A DNA stretch of 64,000 nucleotides from Stichopus chloronotus (lineage: Eukaryota; Echinodermata; Holothuroidea; Aspidochirotida; Stichopodidae): contig CM037830.1 of the NCBI GenBank assembly GCA_021234535.1, positions 8,187,252-8,251,251 of the forward strand. The letters are read 5' to 3'. Below, piece after piece: positions 38,831-51,600 of this stretch. The position numbers and the translations under genes are program-made. The notes beneath the pieces are model-generated. The model saw only the letters and a list, made by a program, of their open reading frames with translations, did no database searches and was not told where the DNA came from. The number at the start of each line of letters is the position of its first letter. Within the stretch, counting starts at the first letter, position 1.

Positions 38831-40082
38831 AACATACTGGCCTTCCATACTTTTATACTTCTATCACACTTTGTGGTACAGTAAATACTGGTTCCAAAAA
38901 AAGGATTTTCTTCCATAAAATAAATGCCATATGAAGGGAAAAAGCAGAATACCCCAAATTGAATTCCTCTATACTAATTTACAAATGGAGCCTGAGTGCT
39001 TGCACAAGTGACATGGAAAGTGATAGGGTGGTATAAGGGTCTATGATCCATTTGTCAACTCGTCCAGCTTGTCAAATTACAGTAGCTGCCATACAGCACT
39101 GTGACAGATTCTGTGCTGGAATGTCAAGGAAGTTTCTGTCATGTTTTCAGTCACAGTTACCTTCAGTTGGTCAGCTGCACCACATAAAAGTCCTTTAACT
39201 GTTGTCACACTGACCCCTTATGAAAGACAGTGCATACTGTATTTTATGTTTAAACCCCACACCCAACACTAAGCTTTTTACTGTTTATCATTCAAGTAAT
39301 GGACTGAAGACAATGCACCATTTCATCATAGTTTGATTATTAACGTAATTCATCAGCAGCCTACTGTACAATAGAACACAAAATTCTGACTGATGGTAAG
39401 ACATCCATTTCAGCCTTTGTAAGTTCTGTACACTATTCTTCTGCTTTTGTCTGTTTTACAGTTTAGATCCTATTTTTGTAACTTGGGCATTCATATGGTT
39501 GGTACTTTTCCCGTACTGTAGTTGCAGTAATACAGGTATGTCTGTCTGCCTCAATTCAAAGTGATATTAATAGACCCTGTTGTCACTTTCAGATCCATTT
39601 GACAGCTTGAAATCTGTTCTTTCTTTCCTGTTTAATCATGTATTAAAGGTATCACAGTAGCTTTGGTAAGAGTCTCTATGATGATAATGAGCATTTGATA
39701 TTAACTGAGGGTATTCAGATATTGTATTGTTCAGCATAGTAATGTCACAATGAAGATGTAAGTACATACAGTACTGTACATTTAAAGTGCAGTGTAAATG
39801 AGGCTGGAAAAGGTTTGTACAGTACATCTCATCACAGGGCTGTGCGCCATATTTACTGCACTCCTCGCTTATTTATCTCAGACACACAACAACTGTACCC
39901 CCTCACTGTTCCACGTAGTGCACTGACCAGCCATTTGATACCACCCCTAATGTTATGCGGTCCAACAGCAGCATCTTCCCATTGCCCATGCTTGGACTTT
40001 GTATGCAGTATGCTGCAATCATTACTCTTGATTTGGTCATTCTTCGTTAAAAGGTTGTGGACATGCTTCTAGAAAAGATTGC

Positions 40083-40613
40083 CCTTCTTGCAAAAGTTGC
40101 AAAGTAACATTTTAAGTGAAAATCCATTGAAATTGTGTTTGTACTGTTTTTGAGATATGACTTCAAAGTTTGAAAATTTGCAAAACAGATGACATGTAGT
40201 GTTGTACAGTGTCAGTTTTTCTTTTGTTAACCCTGTATAGTTTGCCTCTTCATTCCTTAATTACTGAATTTCTCATTGGTAAGTGATATCAATATTTTTT
40301 AGCAAAAAAATACATGCTTCCAAAATAAAACCCTCTGGGCATATATGTCCTTGAAATAAAAGCTTACACAAACAAAGATTAACATAAGACAAATCATGGG
40401 AGTCCTCCTCTAGGTGTCACAAATTTGCATACGGTACCTGGCCAATGTTTATTCATGACACAGCTGTGAGATGCTAATTTGCCTGTAAATTTGTCAATCT
40501 CTGATAGATTTGGATGGCATTTGTGGCTATTTTCAACATTTCTCATGCTTAATGCATCCAATACTCCAAAGTGTCATTTTCGTGTCACACGAATGTCTGG
40601 CCTATTGAGATGC
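40083..40613 (-). mobile_element. TTAA MITE family 'AGGTCTGGTGACATG', inverted copy
   Basis: Reverse complement of 37925-38492 over most of its length ('gacacagctgtgaga', 'ggtaagtgatatcaata', 'aaataaaaccctctggg'). It lacks the terminal TTAA on the left. Confidence 0.8.
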
Positions 40614-42683
40614 TGTGGAGTTGCATACTGAGATGTATGCAGTGTCTTTAATGAAAATCATGAGAATATTGGCTCATGTGCTCCATTCACTAGCCTTAAT
40701 TTGTCCTCCATATATGTTCTACTGAAGAAGCACAGCGAAAAGGGGCCAGACATGATACCTTATGGTTTCATGAGAGGGAGCGACAAAATTTCTCCATTCC
40801 CTACTTTACTTGACCCTCAGTGCAAACTCTGTTTATCATTATAGTACCATGAATAGCTTTAAAATAAAAAATAGTTCCTGTGAGCCCAGTATTACACCTG
40901 TATCGTGTCGTCAGTTTCTTCATATTTTGTTTTATGCATAGCATCGGATTTTTCCCCATTTTTATGAAGCAATATTCGAAAAAGTTCAAAACAGTTCTGA
41001 GAATACCACTGTGTTTACCCAGCTGACGTGATTTATCCAGGAAGATCACCTTTCCTGTTTTTACGTGGTTGAATGGTAGTTTGATCATCTTTGTTTCATT
41101 GAATTGGTGTGCACTGACTGCACATCCATCAGTTTGACAATTTAATCTGAAAGGTTACGATCCAAGCACTCTTTACGTTGCGGTACAATTGTTCACATCA
41201 AGTACTCTGCTACGATGGTGGTTTATTTGACTTAAACACCCAAAGAAGAGGAAAGGCTGTTCTTTATTGCGGCAGTCGTGTTATTTTCACTAAGGGATTG
41301 AGAATTGTGATGATGCTGCAGATGTGTTCGGATGTTAGAGCTGTCAAATTTTAATCAGGAGCATTTTATTGCTTGCCTAGGAAAGAAGGTACAGTACTTC
41401 ATCTCTGAAGAGCATCTTCCTTGATCTTTAATTCTCTGAATGACGTTGTCTCATCCTGCCCATCAGCGCACAGTGGTTACTATGAAGAAATTGGTGCTTC
41501 ATCATTTTTGTAGAGGGAACATATTCTTAAACCTCTGGCACACAGGCTTGCACCCTTGTGGTTGAAAATTTGTGTCCCACTTTGCAGTGCGGTTTGAAGG
41601 ATTTTCCAGTGATTAGTGTGAAACAGGTTTAATGGTCTGTCTCGGAGACACAAATTGGGTTTGGGGATTAATACTGTACCTCTGTAATCTGTGGAAGATG
41701 GTCAGATAAAGGCACAAATTTCTCTGCCTGTATGGGCTGGAAAGGACTCAACTTACTGTAATCTAAGTATATTGCCCTGGCTGCTATATCTGTCTGGTAC
41801 AAATACAGCAAGACCAGCAGCACAGAGGTTCCACATGCCTGAATCCATGTTCTATGACCAATTACTGTATGCATTAAAGTACAGTAATCAACCATGAGTA
41901 GCATTCATAGATTTTGTGGGTAGTATGTGCAATATGCTGTGATATTGTTTGAGAAGGGCCTAGGTCTGACCTTGATGGCCTTACTCCGAGTGAGGTCTGT
42001 TGCAATGATTTGAGTCCCATGGAAGCTTTAGTGTGGTACCAGCATGCAGAGACTTGCATCACATTCCTGACACAATGTGTTCAAACAGCTATAGATGCAA
42101 ATGCATGTATTGACTGTGTAGCAAGAGGTTTTTTTTTTCCTCTAGAGGTGGGATTTTCAAAAGATTTCTGCTCTTCTATATACAAAACTCAAAACCCTTT
42201 GCAATGCAAACTGTAAGGAGTTTAATAATTCCCTGGTTACCACTTAATTACAGACCATGAGCTTTTTTGTTTATTACAGGATATACTGGAAGGAATTATC
42301 AGGGAAAAGATCATGTTTCGTCAAATATTCGGAGGGATAGATTAAGATTTGAGAAATCCATTAAAAGTGTCAAGCAGCTGTCCGTCAGGGAAAGCCAGGA
42401 GGCGAGAGGAGGCCTTTGCATTTTTATGAATCTTTGTAAATAAACCCGTATTTTATAAATTTCAAAGTGACTGAGACAGAAATTCAAGGATTGAATAGCA
42501 TGAATATCTACTCTAATACTTGTGCACAATGAAACTGTTGTGTAAAATTTTAATTTTATCAACTTTTGCTTTCTCTTTAGAATCCTAAGGTGAGCTGACG
42601 AAAACACCGAGTAGAGAAGAAAAAAAAACGGATCTCTATCACCTAAATTTCTTCCGACTCCGGAAGAAACCCACCGCCAACAA

Positions 42684-45600
42684 ATGCGGCATCTTATTAA
42701 AACATGGGGTCGCGATCCTCCTGTTCCTAAGAAGATGGCTACCAATGCACACATGATAATGATGATGGAGGCGAATCAACTCAAATTTTACCACGGCTCC
42801 ATGAAAGAAAAGGAGGTTAGTAGTACTGCATGCACAAATTTTGACTTCGTCAAACAGACTTACAGTAGCAATTATTGCATATGTTGATGGCAAGTGGTTG
42901 CCCTTATGCCTGGGATTGTCTGAATCCCGCACAAAGCTTCACCCGATGAGGTTGTAGCTACAATGAATAACACACAACAAATTGCAAAAGAATCTTTACC
43001 AAGGGGCAACTCCCTCCTTGATTTGGAAAATGAATGAAAGGTTTAAGCACAGCCTCTACCTTGACGTCAAGGCATGCATGGTCATGCTGAAAACAAAATA
43101 AACAAATTTTTAAATAATAGAAAACTTTCCCAGAAATATTTGTTAGAAGGGGATTTCCCTACCCGGTTTAATTCCTTGGTGTAAACACTGGTTGATGGTA
43201 CTTGACAATAGATCGCAATCCTTTGTTAATTAAGTTACGTTCAAATCTAGACTGTAGTAACTGTACTATGGTTAAAGTTTTGGAGAGTATAAACCAAGGC
43301 TTTGAAAGTGTCAGCGAGGTAACTTCCGCATTAAGAACCTTTATTCAGCTATATAAACTGTTTTTGTGTGGTTATGCAAGACACATTGAGAAGTGTAAAG
43401 CTTTGAATACGGTAGGCAGACAAGGTGTGAACACGTTAAAAGATTGTTATCAGAACAAAGAGCACGATATAATCTCTGCTTTTGAAAAGTATTTCACTAC
43501 GTTAAAGAAGGTTGGACATTTTGTAGACAGACTGTTGCTATACATTTACAGCAGTATAAGATCCTTCCTTTTTTTCCTTTTCGGTGTCTAATGTTTAAGA
43601 GATTATAGTAAAATCATGCTGAAAATATGAATCCAAAATGCCATGGATCAGTGTCAGAAGGTTAATTGATATTTGGAGTTGTATTAATGCCAACTACATT
43701 GCATTATCAACCTCTGCAACATGTTTCTGTAGTAACCTTGTCCATTGATGTCTGTGTGGGTCTTACTGCATACTAGGACAAAGAGCTACTGTATGGCCAG
43801 AACAAAGCAAAAGTACAGGTGTTTGCTCTGCCAGGATGTGAAAGTGTCTCGTTGAGCAAAACTGTTCATCAGCCATTTCAAATTTGCACTCATTGCATAG
43901 ATTGAACCATTAACACTTTGTGCAATGTTTTGACCCAGTACCATTGAAAGGACATTTGATTAAATATAGTATTTTGCCAAGTTAGGCTTACTGTATGATC
44001 AATGGGCATTATAACTTCAAAACTGCCAATTTATCTCTCGAACAGGTCATCACATCCATGTCTGCCAAACTACTCGTAGTAACTTTTGTGTGTGATTTTG
44101 TAGCACTCTGGATATTCATCATATATCTCGAGATACTGTATTGATCCTACCTCGTGGGGGTGAATCATATTTCATTCAATTGATCAAAGTGCCATGTAAA
44201 AAGAGCTTTGTGAATCAAGTGACCTGACATTATTGCTACAGTACCTCCGTAACAAAATGGAACTATCCTGAATGTTGCATAGTCTCTGTAATTTGTGAGG
44301 TAGAAAAGTCCCTTGCTCTGCAGCTACTGCACAGTATAATGTAGCATCACCCAAATAGATTTGATCCCCATCTTTGCAGTATTGTATGTGTAAGTGTCTT
44401 GATCCTAACAGTAAGTATGTGGTACTTGCACAACCTTCGCACCTCCTCTGGAAGTGCGGATGCATGATGACAATACGTAAAGCGAAATACCCAGAATACT
44501 GAACGGTAGTTCTTGTGGTAACTGTAACTCAGTTAAATATTGCAGACTGGCAGTGCCTGCTATGCTCAGGAATTCAGCTTCAGTTACAGTACAGTATATT
44601 GTTCCTGCTTGAATCACAGTCTCTGGTGGACAGAAGGAAAGAAACATGTTTTGCACTGAAACTTAAAAAAAAAATAAAATTTAATCAGCTGTTAGATCAG
44701 CAGCCACTTTTTTTTTTTTATGCAGGAACACCACAGATTTACTTGGCTTCTCACTTACAGGTCTCCACACAACAATTTTCAACAGCTAACAGTTTTGGGT
44801 GATCATTTTGGGAAGGAGTGTAAAGGCGCATTCACACTACAACGATATCGGATTGGATTACAATCCGATTTTTTTTATTTTTAGTTAATATCTTCTCCAT
44901 CTCTGATCGGAAAGAACCAAAAATTTGTCAACTTGTGTAAAGATATGATCTGTACCAGAGGACTACAAAAATGAAATGTTATCTTATTATTTCGTGACGT
45001 CACACCGACAGACAGCTTTTATCGGACACTCGTAGTCCGATAAAAGCTGTCTGTCGGTGTGACGTCTCGAAGTAATTAGTATAAATTTGATTTTCTTAGT
45101 CATGCGATACAAATCATTTATTTACACAAGTTGACAAATTCTTGGTTCTTTCTGATCAGAGATGGAGGAGATATTTACTAAAAATAAAAAAATCGGATCG
45201 CAATCCGATCCGATATCGTTGTAGTGTGAACGCGCCTTTACTGTAGCATTGGTGGAAAAAGCTAGGAATCTGGGAGACTCCTTCTTGGGAAATTTGTGTA
45301 TTTGAAGGGAAATTTGGACACTTCAGGGAAATTTATCTTTTGTTTTGTATAGCAATATTGTTAGAGATTGTGAAAAAATGTAGATTCCCTTCCCAGGTAA
45401 TAATTTTCTTTTCTCCAGCACTGGTTGCTAAGATGGGTTGCTCGGTATCCTGGTACCTAAGTCAGTACCGGTGGTATTGCAGTACAGTATGGTAAAGAAT
45501 CAGTTTGTGCAAGCACCGATACTTCTGAATACTTTGCAGTACCGGGGAAAGTTATCCGTACCGGAACTGTCTCCAAGAAAGGAACAAAAATTTGCTTTTT

Positions 45601-48600
45601 GATTCCTTGCCGAAGGCAGAGGAATCTATGCGATGGTGATGTCGTGTGTGTGTGTGTATATGTATGTGCGTGTGTGACGCCTGCTTGTAAACACGATATC
45701 TCAAGAAGCGTAACTCTGAGTGATCTCATACTTGGCATGTAGATTGCCCTTATTGAGTAGATGATCCCTATTGTTTTTGGTGGAGGTCAAAGGTCATTTG
45801 GGGTCACTAGAGGTCAAAAGGTACATACCTTGAAAATTGCTTGTAAACACGATATCTCCAGAATCGTAACTCTGAGTGATCTCATACTTGGCATGAAGGT
45901 TGCCCTTATTGAGTAGATGATCCCTATCGTTTTTGGTGGAGGTCAAAGGTCATTTGGGGTCAACATGGGTCAGATTGTGAAAACCTTGTAAACATGATAT
46001 CTCAAGAAAGGAAGCTTGTAGAAATCTCATGTGTAGTATGTAGTTGTACCATGTTGAGTAGAGGAACCCTATTGTTTTCAGTGGAGGTCAAAGGTCATTT
46101 GGGGTCAACAGGGGTCAAATTGTGAAAACCATGTAAACACGATATATCCCAAGAAGAGAAACTTGAGCAGATGTCATACAAAGTGTGTAGGTGTATCTTA
46201 TTGAGTGCAAGGGTCACCAGAGGTCAGAAGGTAAATACCTTGAAAATTGCTTGTATATACAATATCTCCAGAACGATAAATGTGAGAGATCTCATAGTTA
46301 GCGTGTGGTTTGCCCATATCGAGTAGATGATCCCTATTTTTTTTTGGCAGAGGTGAAAGGTCATTTGGGGTCATGGGAGGTCAAAATGTGCAAAACTTGA
46401 ATCTACAATATTTAAAGAACTTCTAGTGAATTTTATACTTGTGATGTAGAATCCTGTTGTTGATTTGAGAACTTCTTTTAGGACATACCAACATAGTCTC
46501 TTTGATAACCATAAAGAAAAGATGAAGACAACATTAAATTTGGTATCAAAGATTATTATTTGGCAAACCTGCCACTGTCCTCATAAGGACATGTGAGCAT
46601 TCATGAATTGTAAATTGGAATTGATTAAAGGAGAAGGCAAGTCAGGACTTTTGACAATGTTAAATGAGAGACTAACATATGTTGAACACCACTACCAAAT
46701 TTCAGTTAAATACCTTGCTTACTTTCCAAGATATTGCAATTTGAATATTCATAAAACATTATCAGGAGGCTGCCATTTTGAATTTGTGATGACATCACCA
46801 GACCACATGTGATTGAAAAGCTTTTGTTTTTCTTTATATTTCATTGTCAATAAATTTTAACAGTCATGCATAGATTCAAGTCATAGTATTAATGATTTGA
46901 TTATTGCATGATACACCTCAGTAATTCAACACAAAATGTGTACAAGTGTTTTTCGGATTGATAGAAATAATTAGGTAAAGAATATAAAGAAATGCATTAA
47001 AATTTTTGCTATCAGTGGTTATGTGACATCATTATTCGACTTAGTCAAGTTGTTTTACATTCAACTTAGGCAAAAATGGCAGCACCCTTCTCTGAATTTC
47101 GAAAGTGTGTAACTTGGATAGGAAACAATATCTCTGAATGAAACTTTGGGAAGATGTTTGCCAAACACTTCTGCTTCATTTTGATAAATATATTCCCAGG
47201 GTTTCCTTCTCCTTTAAATATACCACGGGTTATTAGCTTTATAAAAAGAACTAAATTACTGATCATTTGGATCAAATACCCTTGAGCATGCATGAACTGT
47301 GATTGCTTAATTGAATGAATCAAATTGTAACTGACCCACCTCTGTTCAAATTGGTCTCTGTTATCTGACATAATTTATCACAGTTGACTGCCAGTAGAAA
47401 CCACAATGTCCAGAATAAATCATACAGTCTGTTGAGCCAGGTGCTTAATGGACTTAGCCGTTTACTTTATAAACAGTGTCTCTGTTTAGCCCTTAAAGGG
47501 AAATAGGGCGTTTGTTTTACAGAAAACAACCATATTTTTAAAACCATTATTTGTGGACATAGAATGATAGATTATTCAAAATAATGAATTACAGTAGCCT
47601 TATTTTCAAGGAATAAGATTCTCACAGATCAGAAATTTAGTTATTTGTTGCTCAACAATAATTTGTTCACCCAAACTTTTTTAAAATTCAAATGATGCAT
47701 TGGTTACTTATCACATGCATAATGTTTTGAGGAGATGAAGCTTTGACAGATATTTATTGATGAGACTGAATGGTTTAACAATGGTTGAAGCGAATTTCTT
47801 TGTACGCCATGTTGGTGTATTCTAAACGCCCTATTTCACTTTACAGTAGTTCAGGTAAGCTTTGAACAAATGACTACTGTGTATCAAACCAGGGAAACTT
47901 GTACTGTGTGTTGTGTCTTTAAGTAGACTAAAGGCAAAATTGCAAGTCATGCTAGATTCTGGTTTAATAGGGTTATCCGTTTTTGCTAATTTTCAAGGAC
48001 CTCATAGCCATTGGGAAGGGCATCACGCCAAAAAATCAAATACGGAAGAGCTGCCACCAATAGCTGTAACTCGACAAAATAAAGTGCTATAATTTTGATT
48101 AAATAAACATGTTTACCTTTTTATCAAGTTATTAGACACGACAAAATATAATTTGTTCCCCTGCAGCATCTTATCCGTTTGGGAGTTTTCTCATGTTTGT
48201 GTAGGTCAAAGGTTATTTGGGGTGACAAAAGGTCAAAACCTTGTATACATGATATTTTAAGGGTGATAAATGTGAGGGATGTTATACTTAAATTGTGAAT
48301 TGTTCATATTTAGCATGTTGATGGCCATATAGGGTAGGTGATCCCTATTGTTGTAAGTGGAGGTGAAAGGTCATTTTGAGTCACGAGATTTCAAAAGGTT
48401 TTGACCTTACTAAGATTGGTATCTCAAGTAGGATAACTGTGTGGGATCTCATGCTTGTCGTGTGGGCGTTTCATGTTTGTTACAATATATATCATGAGGC
48501 AAGGAATCACTAAGCCTTTTGGCTTTCTAGTTCAAGTGTAGCTGTTAATACTAAATATCAACCTAACAACAGATCAGCAATAAATTCCAAATCCATTCTA

Positions 48601-51600
48601 TAAATTTTCATATCAGTATTTCACAAAAAACAAACCTCAAATGTCAAGGCCTCTGAAAGTAAACGTATTTATCTCTGTAAGTGATTGTGGTACACAGTAT
48701 ACAGTCGCTGTTACTGTCTGATCGTTAATAAAGCATCTATTTTGCATTACAATGGTAAGCTTATGCAAGGTGGTACAGGCTGGGCCTACGCATATTGACT
48801 ACAGTATTTTGTTAACACTAACTTACCATAAATGAAGAGTACAGTACCCATGTATCTTATTAAATGAAAGTCAACTTAAGAAGAACAACTCAGCTATGTG
48901 GAGTGGAAATAGAAATAATTACAGGTATGTTAAGGTAGCAGTGTTCCAGCAATGTTTTTCTCTATTGTTGAATGTATTGGTTTGAAAACCTTTGCTCCAT
49001 TTCCTACATGTAGCCACAAACCCCATCTCTATTTTGCTGATTATAACTGAGTCTGTGTCAATTAATGATAACAATAATGGAGCAACAAAAAGAAAACAAC
49101 ATAAAGATAAAAAACAAATACAACAAAGATAAATTGGTTTTTCTGGCAGCTGCCCTTAGTTTTATTGACCTCAAGATGGATTGTGACTACTAGTTGCCTT
49201 TGGGGATAAATATAATGATGTTTATTATGGCATGTAGGCTATTGATGCATGCTCAAACATGCTGCATAGTAGGCCTAACTTTGTGGTGGAAACCAAGTTG
49301 CTTGGAAATTAAAATAAAAGGGAAACAAACAGTTTGAAATGTCTGGAAATTGCTTTTTTACTGTATTTGAGCAGAAAGTCGGTGACCTTTATGTAGCTGG
49401 ACTGCTACTGATCGGTCTTTGATAAACAGTGTTCATTAACATAATATCCCAGATGAAACCTTTTAGACAATCCAAGCCAAACATTTTACATCAGAAATGT
49501 GTTGTTATCAAATTTCTTGAAACTGGTACCCATCATCGTGGTGCTGACGTATTAACTCCGATTAACACAGAATTTGCACAGATGGAAAGATCATACTCAC
49601 AATACTTTTGAACTTCTCTCCAGGAAAGGGAAAGGTCAGTATCGCCTTCCGTTTTCGAGTTGTTAGCAATTTTGTGTTTTAAAATGTTAACTTTACCTGC
49701 CAGTACTGCCTCCTCTGTCTGTGGCATATCTTTTTAGTCATCCTGCTGTTGCAGCTATCCCATGTACGGTAATCTAGTTTCATTCATTACTCAGTCAATG
49801 GGCTCATAGTGACCATATAACTAGGGTTGCGAGTCTGTTGGTGGGGTAACCTGCCAAGCTGCCTGCCAAATCACCCGATAAAATGCCAAAACAAAACTAG
49901 CTCCTACTTAAAGAAACTTGCACATGTATTTTTTATACATGATAAAACTTGTCAACGTTTTCAGCACATGGTAATGCGATATACATCAGTACATACCCAG
50001 TCTATATCGCTGCATCGCTACATTGCCCCTTAATATATATTGGTGTTTTGTTTTGTTTCGTTTATGTTTCCATTTTTTTCAATTGCGACAGAAACTCCTA
50101 CCAGGGAGTCTGCCTTTCCTTGCTCCAACAGCTAGAGTGTACTGTACTGTAGCTCAATTGATGAAATTTTGTCAACCAAACAGCAGAGCATCAATCCTGG
50201 TGCTTTTGCACAGTTGAAGTGAGAATGTAGGGAATTAACATTCTAAAGTCATGGGCTTCAGCAGCATCACTTACACTAGTCTTGTTTTCACTTCACTGGT
50301 TTTCCAGGCACTGTACATAGAATCCGTAGCAAGCTACAGTACTTCAAGAGAGGGACCTGGTTCAGAAGAGTAGTGGAAGTGAAACTGAATACACAAATGT
50401 GTATCAAGAATAAACAGTGCATATACGTTCACATATGTACTGTACCACTGTACGTGCATGTAGTAATCATGGCTTACACAGACTCAGAGTATGGCACTTT
50501 TGAATGGTATTCTGGCCAGTTTCATTTGCCATGTTTCTGCCTTTCTTGTAATACTGTACCTTTAGACATTCATGTTGAGCATACTATTTTACGATCATGC
50601 ACTGGTGATAACTGATTGCATTCCATGGTATTCGATGCTGTCATTCTGATTAATTTTAAAGAACGGTGGGATACTGTACTTGGAGCATTTTTTTAGCAAT
50701 GATTTTGGGGATATTTCAAAATGCTATTTTTGTCACGGATGATGCTCGGCCTCATTTGTCGTTACCCTCTGATCGTGCTTTGGACTTATTATCCACAATT
50801 ACCACTGTTGGTAGTCTTTACCGTCGTCTAGCCTTGGAAGAAATCAGAACGCAAAAAATTGCTCTGGTGTAGTTGTGAGTCCTACAGTTGGTGAAATTTT
50901 GTTACGGCGTGACAGGATGAATGTCAACTTCCGTCTGTGGTTGGATTCAGTTTATGAATATTATCTCAAATATGGGTTTGAGATACTGTCTTTTGGATCA
51001 TTCATAATTAACAATATTTTCTGCCTACAGAAAAAGGACAATTGCAAATGGGTGGTTAGTCTGAGAAAAATATGGCCTTGAATTTTGTTTCCAAGGTTAT
51101 GGCGTGACGTTACGGCGTGATGTTATGGCGTGACGTTAAGGTGTGACATCGTCTAAAGTGTCTCCATTTTTTTTACATTTTTGGCCGTGTGTGCTTTACA
51201 TTTTCACAAATTTACAGTAGGGTTAAGCAAGGAACAGTGCAAACAAAAATGTATTTTGTCTGAAGTACAGCATACTATGTCATTGAAATGGTTAAAACAC
51301 CTTGAAAATCACAGCCTCGAACAGTGAAAACAAAATGTGCAATTCAAGTATCTAGTTATGCTAGATTCTGAGTGAATTGTACTTTTGAAAGAATCTGGCA
51401 AGCAAGTAGGCATGTAACTGGCAATGAACATCACAGAAGCAAAATTGATAAGACTTTAGAAATGATTGGGCTATCTGGAAATTTTGCAAGAAATAATCAG
51501 TGACCCCCTAAAATTCATTCTGCTAGCAGTTGTCACACATTAGCCAGCTACACTTGGCATGTTCAGTTGCATAATACCCCAAGTGCAAGTAATTCTTGTC

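Larger units (their letters stand above)
25930..42683. other. Intergenic region (about 16.7 kb) between RPAP3 and the SH2-WW gene
   Basis: The 5' ends of the two genes point away from each other, so it holds both promoters, but I found no convincing core promoter motif. Contents are mostly transposon-derived: repeats with X-boxes (31369-32090), a degenerate CCGAAGGG array, a hAT-like MITE, TTAA MITEs, two copies of a CAGTG-ended repeat, many C/G homopolymers and a (CA)n stretch near 32280-32350. No open frame here shows a recognisable domain. 26.0-30.4 kb and 32.4-33.9 kb show little beyond homopolymers and AT-rich sequence. Confidence 0.6.

Noticed and set aside
42265..42345. Acceptor-like 'ttattacag' followed by a short open frame
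   Set aside because: The frame stops after about 21 codons and does not join to the SH2-WW frame. It might be a 5' UTR exon, but nothing in the sequence proves it.
42311..42754. 147-codon minus-strand frame
   Set aside because: It overlaps the first SH2-WW coding exon antisense and has no recognisable domain.
50666..51081. Two adjacent open frames in the giant intron
   Set aside because: No recognisable domain, no splice-site pair keeping frame with the flanking SH2 exons, and the SH2 is complete without them.
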